Part shown: positions 45,976 through 63,623 of the stretch, piece by piece
How positions within the stretch are numbered: position 1 is the stretch's first letter
How the letters are laid out: each line of letters begins with the position of its first letter
Assembly (NCBI RefSeq): GCF_000224145.3
Contig: NC_020166.2
Location: 360,914-424,913, forward strand
Length of the DNA stretch: 64,000 nucleotides
Reading direction: 5' to 3'
Source of the DNA: Ciona intestinalis
Taxonomy: Eukaryota; Chordata; Ascidiacea; Phlebobranchia; Cionidae
The notes under the pieces: model-generated
Told to the model about the DNA's origin: nothing
What the model saw: only the letters and a program-made list of their open reading frames with translations
Database searches by the model: none
Made by a program: the position numbers and the translations under genes

Positions 45976-46679
45976 CTGTAGGGTAGAAAATAACGGGACA
46001 ATTTTTAACTTACTTTTGGTACAAAAAAAATGGTTGAAAACTACAGAATTTTGTGCCAGAAGAGTTATGCAAAAAATTGTAGAAACAGAAATCAAACAGA
46101 GCAAATATAACGTAACATGTTTATTATTACCCACATTTTACCAGAGAATTCCCTAATAACAAAACAATCCAACATCAAGGTATGATTTGAACATGAGAAG
46201 ATGAATTAAAAGATATTGTGAGCGCGTGCAGACAAGAACGCCATTTACGAATAATCAATGACGTCACTTCTCTCCATAAGATATCATTCCAGTAAAATAA
46301 AACACGCATGAAAAGTTTACTAGTTACTTGGCTGGGAGCAAAATATTGGTGGAAATGAATGGACATTTTCACTGAACTGCTGGGAAATAAGAATCTAAAC
46401 ACGCAATACACAATACAAAGTATAACAGGCATTTTAAATAAACGCAAAGCGATTGGTTAGGGTGGGCGGGCCACCAACTGCCCCAAGGACAGAGGTTTCA
46501 ATTTGTTTTAATAGATCGCTATTTTTACATAACAAAGATTCCAAAAGGAAAAAATATTCCGATAAGAAGCAATACAGTTGGGCGTTGGTAGACAGATAGA
46601 TTTACAAAGTGCTGCTTTATGTATAGATAGCTAGATATGTTCAGCACGTATAGATTCGCTTATTATTTAGATGCGTTAA

Positions 46680-47138
46680 GGTTTAACAACAACAACAACA
46701 GTACGAGGCAAACTGTTGTCAACTCGGTCCACCTGTAAAAAATGTGGTGTAAGTTAACAGGTATATAATATTGGAGTCAAACTTTTAAATGCAGGCTAAC
46801 CAGGGATGGTTGGACACGTATAATATTAACGCAAGATTCGTCACCTTGCCACCCCAGGTTTGGCTAAGTTTCATATAGCATAAATGTAATTTAACACATA
46901 AATAATCAGGGTTCTTAAAGCGGTGTTTATATCATAGGCCCCAAACTTTTAAACATATGGAAGGCAGGGATAGTTGGACACATTTCTGTAAAAAACCTAA
47001 CTTTGGTTGTAATGTTTACTGATTAACGCAGTGCAGAATTTTTATCCAAGGTTTGGCACCTCAGCCCCAATGGCCAACCTATAACTTGAAGTCACATGGA
47101 ACCTGACCAATATAGAATACAACAGCACTTACTTTAAA
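46680..47138 (-). other. eIF4A 3' UTR with a 400-bp intron
   Basis: The stop codon is followed within 6 bases by a consensus donor, AAA|GTAAGT (exon end 47133), and an acceptor TTTTTTACAG| lies at 46733-46734. Together they predict an intron 46733-47132 in the 3' UTR and a final non-coding exon from 46732. Confidence 0.5.
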
Positions 47139-52969
<5,831 letters not shown>

Positions 52970-54006
52970 GTTTTATCAGAAAGAAAGATCCTATGGTACT
53001 CGCTAAACTCACGTTGTAAGCGCGGTTGAATATCTTACTCAAAGTCTGCAATTTTATTAATAAAACCATACGTAATAAAATATTAAAACGTCGAAATTAA
53101 TAATAGGCTTAATAAACACATTTAGAAATTATGTTTTGTTTTATGAATGCGAAATTGTGGCTTTACGTAAGCGCGCCAAATGTTCAGCGGAGATATACTG
53201 AACCGCTATAGTAGAATTGCGTAATATCTGGATCCAGGCCTGGCCATATGGTGCAAGGGAAATGTTATAAAACTTTCTACAGACACTTTAATGGGGTGCG
53301 AACAATTAATCGTTGCAACATGGGTGTCTTTTTATACACAACACACACAAAGACAGTGTGTTTACACCTATACGCCTTATTTGTTGTTTTTCAAATTGAT
53401 TTCTGCTGCGTAACTGTAGCACAACGACCCACCCCATGCTCACTGTCGTGCTACGTATCACTGGTGACTCAAGATTTGAACTAGTTTTCATCCGCTGCGT
53501 ATGCTGTATAAGCTTTTACAATTAATCCCTGCCCATATTAAGCGCCTAGGCTACTAACTTATAAAAGTTTGAATTTATTGGGGCAAAATCTTTTGTCTTG
53601 TCATGCTATAGTGGCCTAATTACAAAAATATTGTATATATGTTTTTAACTTGTCTTTTGCTGCTAATTCTCATCTCTTCGTTGTTTCAACTAATTTGATC
53701 TTCGCTATCGCATTCGAAGAGGTAAATACTTTTATATTATGTACATTTATAAACTCTTATGTACTTTCGGACGGATATAAACACGAAGAACAAGTAGGGT
53801 GGGGAAAACGGGACACCTCTTCATACATTTCTCAACCCGTTTGCTAGTAAACAAAGAACATTCAAAGAAATATAAAAGCCATATCCTCACGACTCCCATA
53901 GATCGTTGTTAATTGTTTAAAACACGATCAAGATATTTGGATACTATGTGATAAAGGTGTCCCGCTTTACCCAGCATGCATTGGGTATAACAAGTTATTA
54001 CAAGGG
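52970..54006. other. Spacer between CaaX protein gene and eIF4A
   Basis: Includes the presumed eIF4A promoter and a MITE family A copy at 53793-53973. A repeat with TGATCTTCGCTATCGCATTC at about 53696 is shared with 56700. No gene recognised. Confidence 0.45.
53793..53973 (+). mobile_element. MITE family A copy
   Basis: AGTAGGGTGGGGAAAACGGG at the left, GGTGTCCCGCTTTACCCAGC at the right, about 180 bp. Confidence 0.78.
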
Positions 54007-55685
54007 CTATAAAACGATACAAAACCTAGACTTGGAAACTTGTGCGGACTTGTTTAAGCTTGTACTACTACTAGCATGGTCTGGTTTCTGCTGTAACGAG
54101 TCCCCGTTACCATTTGCAGCTGAATTCGCCAGGTTTTGTGATAATTGTGTGACAGTGGTACTCAGTTCGGCAACCTGGCTCCGTAACCGTTCAAGTTCTT
54201 CCTGCTTTTGTCGCATTTCTTCAACAGTTTTAAGTTCTTGGTCTTTTAATTCGACAATCTTATTGTTTAAAACATCTTGCTGGAGTTTGGAGCCTTCTAG
54301 AAGTTTCCCTTGTTCGATTATTCGCTCAGAAAGCTCTTTGTTCTTTTCCTCTATGACGTATGAATCGGCGGAACGATTTTTCCAATTCTTGAATTCTTCG
54401 TTTGTTTCAAGATTGCTGAGTTTCTGTTTAAACAATTCAATCTCACCACGCGACATCGAAAGTTGTGTTTCCATTTCTTCAATCTTCTTTAACAAATCTT
54501 TATCCTACACAAACAGCAGCATTACGTCATGCGGTTACGTCATTAAGTATGAAGTGTGATGACGTCATAGGTTGTGTGAAACATGAAATACGTTTTAGTA
54601 TTAAAATAAAAAAAATAATTTAACCTTTTTAAGGCGGGGAAGCGACAGTTGTTACTTATTTAAAAAGAAAAAAAGTTATTTATATTTTATACCTCAGTTA
54701 AAATAGGAGTGTTCGCCGTAATGTCGATCGTTTCGTCATCTGAAAAAGCAATTAACTATAAAGTATCTCTTGTGCTGTGGGGTAAGCTGTGGGTGAATAC
54801 CGTTAGCATCTAAATCCCATATCGTATTTTTAACCTAATCGTATTATAACAATTGAAGACGCTTTTCATATCGTGAGCTGCTAAAACTTAATAGACTTAT
54901 TGTATTGGCTATACGCCTGGCCACAGTTTATACTCAAAGCTTCATACATTCATACATACTTAGTTACACCATGCGCAAAAACACCCCACGCACATTTCTA
55001 TATTATGCTTAGTTTGAATATATACACCAACCAACCGTGCACAGCTTGGCCAAAGCTTCTATATATAAATATATACACTTCATACTTTATACACAACGGG
55101 TATAATAACACACCACGTATACCTTGTACACTAACCCCCTTATTCTATATCCTTAGCTTTAATATAATACAACGTACCTTGCGCACCCGTCCCCTCTATA
55201 GTTATTCCACCGTCCACAACCTCCACAACTTGATGAGGTTCTTCCGATATCGGGGACAACGCATGATCATCATCTAATTTAACTTCTTCTTTTAATCCAA
55301 CGACTCCAACTTCATTTTTCAAATCTTTAACATCCTCTTTTGATCCCCCAACCTCCGATTCACATTTTAAATCATCGTCTTCCAACTTAGGACCATCTGG
55401 TATATCTTCAACGTTTTCTTTGGATCCCGCATCTTTAGTTTCCTCTTTTAAACCAACGTCTAACTGAAGATCATCTTTGACCCCATCCTCCAAAACTTCT
55501 TCATCCAGATCTATGGTGATTTCATCTTCGATCTTCTGATCTTCTAAATCTCCAAGCAACATGGCTCCCGGGTCAGGATCGGAGGACCCCCCCTTATCCT
55601 TTATCGTTTCATCCTCGGTATCGGAGGACAAACTTGGAGGAACAATGACGTCATCACCCGTTTCTTGCGGGGACGAACGATCCAT
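54007..55685 (-). CDS. Acidic coiled-coil protein with C-terminal CaaX box, 350 aa
   Basis: Family not recognised. Three exons on minus: 55685-55178, 54739-54693, 54504-54007; phases 1 and 0 join. Residues 1 to about 185 are strongly acidic and disordered (repeated motifs such as GSKEDVKDL, GLKEEVKLD, SKENVEDI). Residues from about 190 to 300 form a heptad-rich coiled coil (KKIEEMETQLSM, EQGKLLEGSKLQQDVL, RLRSQVAELSTTVTQLSQNL). The tail is Ser/Asn rich and ends SKSRFCIVL: Cys-Ile-Val-Leu is a CaaX box whose final Leu predicts geranylgeranylation, with a basic residue before it for membrane contact. It is thus probably a peripheral membrane tether or scaffold on an internal membrane (inference). 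The start ATG at 55685 opens MDRSSPQETGDD with no better upstream start. Confidence 0.82.
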
Positions 55686-55743
55686 GAATTAGCAATTAAT
55701 TACAAATCTAATACAAATCAAATGTTGATTAATTTATAAATAT

Positions 55744-55934
55744 AGCAGGGTGGGGGAAGATGGGACACCTTTAATACATAATATCTAAATAGCCTGGTCG
55801 TGTTTTAAACAATTAACAACGGTCTGTGGAAGTCGTGAGGATATGGTTTTATAATTCATTGAATGTTCTTTGTTTACTACCAAATGGAAAAAGAAAACTA
55901 AACGAAAAGGTGTCCCATCTTCCCCCACCCTACT
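55744..55934 (-). mobile_element. MITE family A copy, well preserved, next to gap
   Basis: AGCAGGGTGGGGGAAGATGG at the left, CATCTTCCCCCACCCTACT at the right, about 190 bp. The same right end recurs after the gap (about 56021-56044), as expected from an unresolved repeat. Confidence 0.85.
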
Positions 55935-55970
55935 ATATGTATGAGGTAATGAGCCAACTCTGGGCTAAAT

Positions 55971-56020
55971 NNNNNNNNNNNNNNNNNNNNNNNNNNNNNN
56001 NNNNNNNNNNNNNNNNNNNN
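55971..56020. other. Assembly gap (50 N)
   Basis: Lies between two copies of MITE right end plus satellite-like sequence, so it may be a misjoined repeat. Confidence 0.99.
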
Positions 56021-57390
56021 CTCCCATCTTCCCCCACCCTACTATATGTTTAAGGTAATGGCCAACTCTTGTCTAAATCCCAGGTCCCATGGTGTGCCTC
56101 GTGTTGTTCGACCTTATGCACCCTCTGTGATCTTATATTCTAACCAACTCCTAACTTGTGAGGTGTATGAACTAAACACCCGTGTTATAACGACTATCGT
56201 TACCCCGCCACGCGAGGATAAATAAGTTACACATTTTTCATTTATAAAGATACAGGTTGACTTCTACTTATCTCACTGACAACACCTTCTATCACGTGAC
56301 AGTTACGTAGCAACGAGATCACGTGCCTACAACCTCAATCATATACCTGTCAATACATATCTGTTGTTGCAACAAACTATACTCCCTAAAACTAAATAAG
56401 TTGTAACCGCCCTTACAACGCTGTAGTAACTTCCACTCCATGCATGGGACAAGTATGAGCAAACACCAGCAGTCAGCCATATATCTCGTGTACAAGTATG
56501 CGACATGCGTCATTGCTACTTCAATGTGACACTTCAGTGAAACAACACATACCTTCATATACATTATAAACTATAGGGCCACAATAACTATATAAACGTA
56601 TGTATAATTACGGCATACATAATTATAACTGACAAAACCCGGTGCAAGTTTTACCGTGGCTGTTATGTGAGGGTATCAGTACATAGTGTAACGTTATCTT
56701 TTCAAATACGATAGCGAAGATTAACTTAATTAAAACAACAAATGGAAGGGAATTAGCAGCAAAACTACAGTCGGTAAAACACACTGCATTTAATCTCTCG
56801 ACAGTTATATAACACAAAATACAAAACTTATTAAAAGACGTGACCCAACTATATCCAATATACGTTGATATTAAAACAACTTATCAACTCACGATACGGC
56901 ACACACAGCATACGTAGATACCTGGCTTAGTGAAACACAACGTAGTTATTAAACCGTCAATCCTGGCTATTTGGATAATATTCTTTGTTACCGGAGGCGT
57001 AGAAATGAATTGAAACCAAAACCAACAGAGATATAAGAACACAATAATCCGTTAGTCACCGTTGTCACTATGGCAACACCTGGTAATACTCAACGTTATA
57101 CGTTATATATGCCCTTGTATATAAGACATAGCGCTGTTCTATAGTATACACTCAGTATAATATGGTTGTAAGTTGTCTGTTCTTGTATAAGACCTATGTA
57201 CAACACGCACTACGACTGATAAGACGACTTGAATACATAACATGCTATCGAGTTAACACGAAGTATTGATCCAACTTATATAAGTGGCAGACTAACATAC
57301 CACGAATGTCTCTTCAACTAAAATAACCAGAGTGTTTCAAGTCGAATCGATATTTAACAAATTAAATATTATCTAGATGGAAAGTAAGTT

Positions 57391-57596
57391 AGTGTATACT
57401 GTGGGGTAAGATGGAATATGGTTTGCACCTAAAACCTGTATTTTCTGACCGTGGTTTTGAACAACTAATAACGCTCTTTTAGAGTCGTGAGGATACGGTT
57501 TAATATTTATGTAAATATTTTTTGTTTGCTACCAAGCACAACAAATGGGCGAAAGAGAACAGAAACATGTCTCATTTAAATCTTCCCCGACTCTGT
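57391..57596 (-). mobile_element. MITE family A copy, diverged
   Basis: ACTGTGGGGTAAGATGGAAT at the left, core AGAGTCGTGAGGATACGG in reverse orientation, CTCATTTAAATCTTCCCCGA at the right. Confidence 0.6.
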
Positions 57597-58299
57597 CAAG
57601 CCATACCTATGTTAGTGCGTTACATTCAAACCACAACGTTATACACGAAGCGGTAATTACAACGGCAAGCCTAATTTGTCGCATATAAGTGATTGACAAC
57701 TTATCCATCAGCTTGTAAAATATCGATCAACAATAAAAACAATAGGTTTAGCAGCCAGGATACTTTTCCTCGAGCAGTTTTTACTCATTGCGCGTTTAAA
57801 CGACTGTCGTTCTTTCTGTACAGATCTATCTATATACACTGCATGTAGGCTACCGATGTACTTTACTACAACACAGGGTCTTACCACGCGTAAGTTTAAT
57901 TTTGGCGCGCTATGACCATCATGCCATACAATGACGTCATTACCGATGTGACGTAACGATGACGTATGACACGAGAATTGCAAACGAATATTGCATCCAT
58001 TGTAACAATGCAAGCCATAGTAAAGGTCGAAATTCACCCTTTCGGACCCACAATGGCGCAGTTGGGGCTATTCCGGTGTTTCTGTGGCCCTGATGTAATG
58101 TTAATGTTATTTCTATAAATGACGTCGTTTCTTGGCAGTGTTCATGAATGAATGAAGTCTCCACTCGGTGTCAGCAGAGGCCTCTTCATCAATCGTACCA
58201 AGTTTTATCTCATACACTGGAAATGATAACCAACCATATTATGATGAAATTAAAAGCCTGTTTTTTAAACAGTTTGGTCCTATTGCATTATCTCATAGT

Positions 58300-58975
58300 G
58301 AGAAATAGGTTTTGGAGAAATCTGCCTGAATCTTGGGTCCCATACTCCCATATCGTGCCTGACTATAGGACCTCACCCATATAGAATGTGCATATACATT
58401 GTTGGGGTAATGGGACAAATCTGGCCTAAATCCCAGGTCCCATGGCGTGCCTCACTGTAGGACCTCACCCATATAGAATAGAATGTGCATACACATTGTT
58501 GGGGTAATGGGCCAACTCTGGTCTAAATCCCAGGTCCCATGGCGTGCCTCATTGTAGGACCTCACCCATATAGAATAGAATGTGCATATACAATGTTGGG
58601 GTAATGGGCCAACTCTGGTCTAAATCCCAGGTCCCATGGTGTGCCTCACTGCAGGACCTTACCCATATAGAACAGAATGTGCATATACATTGTTCGGGTA
58701 ATGGGACAAATCTGGCCTAAATCCCAGGTCCCATGGCGTTCAATTCAATATTTTTATGATCAGGTTATAGAATAGAATGTGCATACACATTGTTGGGGTA
58801 ATGGGCCAACTCTGGTCTAAATCCCAGGTCCCATGGCGTGCCTCATTGTAGGACCTCACCCATATAGAATGTGCATATACAATGTTGGGGTAATGGGCCA
58901 ACTCTGGCCTAAATCCCAGGTCCCATGGTGTGCCTCACTGCAGGACCTTACCCATATAGAACAGAATGTGCACAA
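58300..58975 (+). repeat. 97-bp satellite array, about seven units
   Basis: AGGTCC of the motif ATCCCAGGTCCCATGG lies at 58435, 58532, 58629, 58726, 58826 and 58919, steps of 97, 97, 97, 100 and 93. One unit (58738-58767) carries an insertion identical to 28 bases of IMP4 exon 6. The array abuts IMP4 exon 6. Confidence 0.9.
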
Positions 58976-58993
58976 TAAATATACGCGACTTAC

Positions 58994-61393
58994 ATCTGAG
59001 TTGAAACCTGGGTCCAATTTCTTTCAATTCAATATTTTTATGATCAGGTTTGGAATAATTATGATGTCGGAATGAAATAAAATCGTCTTCGTTTATAAAA
59101 GATATCGTTCGTTTTGATTCGTCCTTGGGAACAGGGAATAATGCTTGGAGGATCGTTTTCACCTGGAGATAAATTTGGTGGTTTGTAAATTTTCGTTTTC
59201 AAAAAGTTGTAAAAATGTCAGTGATTTTCTATATATATATATATATGAGGCATAGTTGAAACACCCAGTGTGCCTGGTGTGACATATTATCTCAACTTTT
59301 AAAACATGGGTGGCATCATATCTATATGTTTGACCACCCAAGTTTTGAGCTTAAAAATAGTTTTGCAGTAAATTTCAAAGATTAAGTAACAGGTTGTTAA
59401 AATGACCATAATTCTATAATTAACTTACCCTCTCTCCAAGTTTTGATTTAAAGTTGTGGAAAATAAGATGCGGGTAAACCTCGGACATTGTCCCAACATC
59501 TGGTATGTCGTGTCTCATCACACAGCCTGATATATTGAAGTACGCGGTTGGCCCATACGGTAGATGAGATATTATTAAGCCATCTGTGGAGTTAATGTGT
59601 TTGATCATTAAAAGAGGTTTCTAAATACTAATTGGCAAAACCTATGTAAAAAGTAGCGCAAATTTAATATTTACCAAGTATAATGATTTTTAAAAGGTTT
59701 TAAATTTTAAACTGCAGAATTTATGCTGCAAATATATTTTATATAATACAAAGAAATATATTTAGATGAACATTTTATGTTCAATTTAACCTCATAATGG
59801 GAAAAGCTTTAATAATATTAACTAGGTTTTGCAGTATTATAACATAGTGCTACAATTAAAGGATAAATACATTTCATTCATGTATTCTAAAATAATAAAC
59901 AAATTCTGAAATAATTGGATTATATTACAACTATTATTACGTTACTGTATACACATTGTTTGTTGTTAAATCATAATTAAAGATAATAGTTTTATTTTAA
60001 ACAAAACAAAAGATAAAAAAATATATTTAAAACATAAGCTTTAGTGTTGTTTATTACCTGGGTTTCCTCTATGTTCATGCAGAATAATAAAGTCTGTGAC
60101 ATCATTAGCGCGACAAGCAGCAACTAATGCTTTCATTTCATGATTGCCACGATTGAGACGTTGAGAGTTCGGGAAGATTAATTTCACTTCCTGGGATATT
60201 ATTAAACATATATTAGGGTGGGGAAGATGGGACACTTTTTCATTCTATTTTCTCGTCTTATTTAATTTATAGCAGTAAACAAGTAGGAATTATAAAACCT
60301 ATCTGAACGACTCCCATAGGCCGTTGTTAAGTGTTTAAAACACAACCGGGATATTTAGATACTACGAGTTTAAAGTACCCCATTTTTTCCCACTCTCAAA
60401 AACAACCTTTGCAATATAGGCGACGGGGCTTGTCAGGAAAAATAAACATAACTTTTATCTGAAAACAGTCAACATCTGCAAGAAACGTTATCTAAAAAAA
60501 TTATTAACTGGTAAAATATCAAGATTATCAGCATCAACCTTAGCGAATTGTTTGAGCTTGGAGCTTGGGTCCCTTGATGTCGTCACCATAATCTTGGGAT
60601 CTTCAACCCCCACCCACTTATACTCATCATCTATGGAAGATTTCACCCCATCTCCCCCCTCGTCATCGTATTCGAGGTTCGTCTGGAGGTCGAGCGCATC
60701 TTTTCGCAACTCAGTCGGGATGCTCTTGTTTTCTGTAAAAGATATAACGAGAATTTTTTATTTGGGGTGATAGCTGAGTTAGTTTATAGACAAAACCAAA
60801 TTTGAATTTTGCACAAAATCTGTTTTTTTTAGAGTTGAGTGAGTCATTACGCAACTCAGTGGAAACTGGGAATGCTCGTATTTCTGTTTAAAATAATGTG
60901 TTGCTTATCTACAATTGCCACAATATTGCAGTGTGTGGATAAACAGACATAACTTTTGGACATAATTAACTTAATCTTTACCGTCAAGAGCATTTTTTAG
61001 TTTCCTTTTCCTTTCTTGGATAGATCTTTGCTTTTCTTCAATCGATTTACGATAAATATATTCCCTTCTTTCGCGTGCTTGGCGCCGAATCTATAAAAAA
61101 TTCTAACTTGCTATTACATAAAATACAATGACAAACGGTAAGCTATATAGAAAAACAACAAAGAATTAGGAACAAAGACATTTGTTAAAACAATTATGCG
61201 TAAAAACTAAAGACTATAGGATTATAAATAGACAGATTCCAGTAGCTTAATAGCTGCAAGACACTTATATTACTGCTCAAACTTCATTTAAAAAATAAAT
61301 AACTTAAAAAGTTTTTTATAAAGGGTAAAGGATTACAACAGCTTATTATTAAACCACAATCTATTGCAAAAAGTTAAACCATAAACTTACCAT
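58994..61393 (-). CDS. IMP4: U3 small nucleolar ribonucleoprotein IMP4, last exon missing
   Basis: Brix-domain component of the U3 snoRNP (with MPP10 and IMP3) needed for 18S pre-rRNA processing in the nucleolus. Exons on minus: 61393-61391 (only the ATG), 61090-60982 (IRRQARERREYIYRKSIEEK), 60732-60539, 60190-60058, 59583-59429, 59162-58994; phases join, 254 aa visible of an expected 290. Seen: VGVEDPKIMVTTSRDPSSKL, FPNSQRLNRGNHEMKALV, ISHLPYGPTAYFNISG, MRHDIPDVGTMSEVYPHL, LFPVPKDESKR and ELKEIGPRFQLR, all matching human IMP4 in order. The coding sequence stops at a donor (T|GTAAGT) before the final segment (the MIRLG and VEWRWHP region of the family), which was not found to the left, where a satellite array begins. 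The exon 3 donor (AAG|GTTGAT) is weak. Confidence 0.92.
60213..60396 (+). mobile_element. MITE family A copy in IMP4 intron
   Basis: TAGGGTGGGGAAGATGGGAC at the left, CCCATTTTTTCCCACTCTC at the right, about 184 bp. Confidence 0.75.
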
Positions 61394-63018
61394 GATTTCT
61401 TGGCCAAACTCCGCTTTACTTGCTTTAAAATTGACAACAAAACTCAAATTTTAATTTAAAATACAAAGTTTATTCGGCACGAACATGTGCGTTCCGTTGG
61501 TTAGTTCGGCAAGTAATAACTTTTCTCTCAAAAGGTTGGGTGTATATTCGGGGAGTGAAATATAACGTCATTGCCAACAACATAGCCGACGTAGGTAATT
61601 ATCATGACGTCATATATTATGAAGTCAATGTTTTTCTTCTAGTTTAAAGCTTTAATAAAGTTACCAAAACTAATATTTACAAGCTGTCAATCAACGCTCT
61701 GCACCGCAATTTGTGTCTCTACTGCCAGCGTGCGGCCCAGTCTTTTTAGCTATTTCGGTTTCGTTCGCAAATTTGCTTTACCAAGAATACTACAATACAT
61801 ACGACAACTGTTTTTCATTTTATTTTATTTATAACAGCAGCGCAAAATATTGTACAAAATAACACAGTATTGTCTTGAGAGTTGCTTGCTGCAAAATAAA
61901 AACAGGATTAAAATACCTTCATAGTTTATGTGGCTGGCGTTGGTGGAAAGCCACTACGGCACGACAAGCCCCCAGCCAATGGTAGTGGGTTTCTACTCTG
62001 GTGAGAAACCCTTGCGGGATGTTACTGTCCACGCAGGTTAAAGAAACCTCATAGACAAAAAATGCACACACCGTGCACAACAAACACACAGAGACACAAG
62101 GACAAAAATAATACAACCACGTGCACAAAGAAAATGTGACTAAAATACACAACAGCTCATTCATACAAAAAAAGGGGGCAATTATCAAAAAGTAATAAAT
62201 GCGGACATAATCGTTGAAACATCTACAAATAAAGTACAGTTCAAATCCTAAAGGATAATCATCTGCAGTGTACACCATATTGAATGTCCGACCGCAAGGA
62301 GTCGAAGCCAACAACAGCTCCGCACGTCCCAATCAAAAGGTGAGTCGCCATGTTGGTACCGCGATACTCTCATCGTATCTTCACACCATATAATATCGTT
62401 CGGATGTTCCGCACCGCATCGGCCGTTACGAAACTATGTCAGGTTGTAACGAACCGCATTAACAGTGACCGAAATAACCGAGCGTAGCATCACTGGCGGC
62501 GACGTCCACGCAACAACCTGACCGTTAAGTAACTCAATCAAAACTGACGTAACCGCACCGAACGCAGAGTCATGACAATGCTCTGACCCACCGTATCGAC
62601 GTCGTAGCGTAATTGTGACGTGGCCATCATCCCAATCACGCTACATGACGTTTAAATACAAAATTAGGGTTTAATTTATAAAGATTATATTTATATGCTC
62701 ATATTATACTGCGTGTTAATATTACTCGAGTATTTGTGTACCAACATGGCGTCCTCACCAAGCAATCAGGACAATACAGAATCGCTGAAGGATTCGACCT
62801 TTGTAGACGAAGTACCCAATAGAGTGTACAACAACAAAATCTGATCCAGCAAGATGTTCGCCATAGTTTCATTGCATATATTTCATGGACATGCAAAATG
62901 CACTAGAGCAGTGACTGACTAAAAATAGCTGGCAACATTGGGTCCAGCAGAATAAGAATACAACAGCGCAGACAAGACACACATACAACAGGCAACTCAT
63001 ACTAATAATACTCAAACC
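61394..63018. other. Upstream region of IMP4 with a GC-richer block
   Basis: IMP4 promoter presumed close to 61394-61560. A 137-codon minus-strand frame at 61919-62332 has no recognisable domain and is Cys/Phe rich; not called. 62340-62640 is unusually CpG-rich for this window. 62887-62960 repeats 19306-19375. Nothing else recognised. Confidence 0.4.
62887..62960. repeat. Dispersed repeat shared with 19306-19375
   Basis: GACATGCAAAATGCACTAGA then GTGACTGACTAAAAATAGCT and GGCAACATTGGGTCCAGC; about 5 differences from the copy at 19306. Confidence 0.6.
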
Positions 63019-63623
63019 TCAAACCGTGTATCCTTTATCGGCGTCTTCGTCTTTGTTCTTTGTCTGCAAAACAAACGTAATAGTTAACAATACATTTAAA
63101 ACATTTACGACTTTTTACGACAGTATTAGTTTCAAGTAACATTATGCCTTGTTTCGTTAACACTAGCTATCATTGCAATGGTTACGTCATATCTTACAGT
63201 TTAATGTTTACAAAAAAAACATATTTAGTTGTGTTAAAGAAATCTTCATAAGAACTGATAATTCTACCTTGGGCTTTTCCTCGGCAGCTTTATTCGCTGA
63301 CTTTTCTGCAACAATATAATCGTTAAACATCGGTTTGTATATTATAACGTCATAATTACCTTCATTCTTCTTTCATTCCATGGTCCGCTTGATCCTCTGT
63401 GACGTCACATACCATGTGTTCTAAATATATCGAAGATGTTAAAACTATTTGAAAGGAAGTGGTGTGACAAAACAATAAACTTACGAAGTGGGTTCTTTCG
63501 TTGCGTCATCACCACTTCGTGACGTCACATCATCGAAGTTTCTAGAAAAGAGCTAATGTACGTAACAATGCCAATTGTGATTTATACTTTACCAATTCTT
63601 TGATCTTCTTGCTTCGCGCTCAT
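63019..63623 (-). CDS. Tentative small highly charged protein (37 aa minimal form)
   Basis: Not recognised. Three minus-strand segments with good splice borders join in frame: 63623-63593 (MSAKQEDQRI), 63305-63268 (EKSANKAAEEKPK) and 63063-63019 (TKNKDEDADKGYTV, stop). The peptide is rich in Lys, Glu, Asp and Ala. Two more splice-bounded segments lie between (63541-63485, 57 nt; about 63399-63363) but break the frame when added, so they may be alternative or non-coding. The gene may also extend differently. HMGN-like composition is a loose resemblance only. Confidence 0.35.

Larger units (their letters stand above)
43646..46731. other. Spacer between membrane protein gene and eIF4A
   Basis: No gene that can be named. 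It holds a MITE family A copy (44341-44532), a reversed SINE (about 44890-45108), a hairpin repeat (45636-45790) and two splice-bounded exon-like segments (45851-45975). Confidence 0.5.
55686..58299. other. Spacer between IMP4 and CaaX protein genes
   Basis: Contains MITE copies (55744-55934 and a diverged one at about 57391-57596), a SINE tail unit (56155-56235) and a gap. The last exon of IMP4 should lie here or in the satellite but was not found. No other gene recognised. Confidence 0.45.

Noticed and set aside
46175-46447. ORF with a hydrophobic N-terminus (MPVILCIVYC)
   Set aside because: No downstream domain or splice partner, and the spacer is otherwise non-coding.
61919-62332. 137-codon minus-strand ORF
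   Set aside because: No domain, odd Cys/Phe composition, no splice or promoter support; may be chance or part of a repeat.
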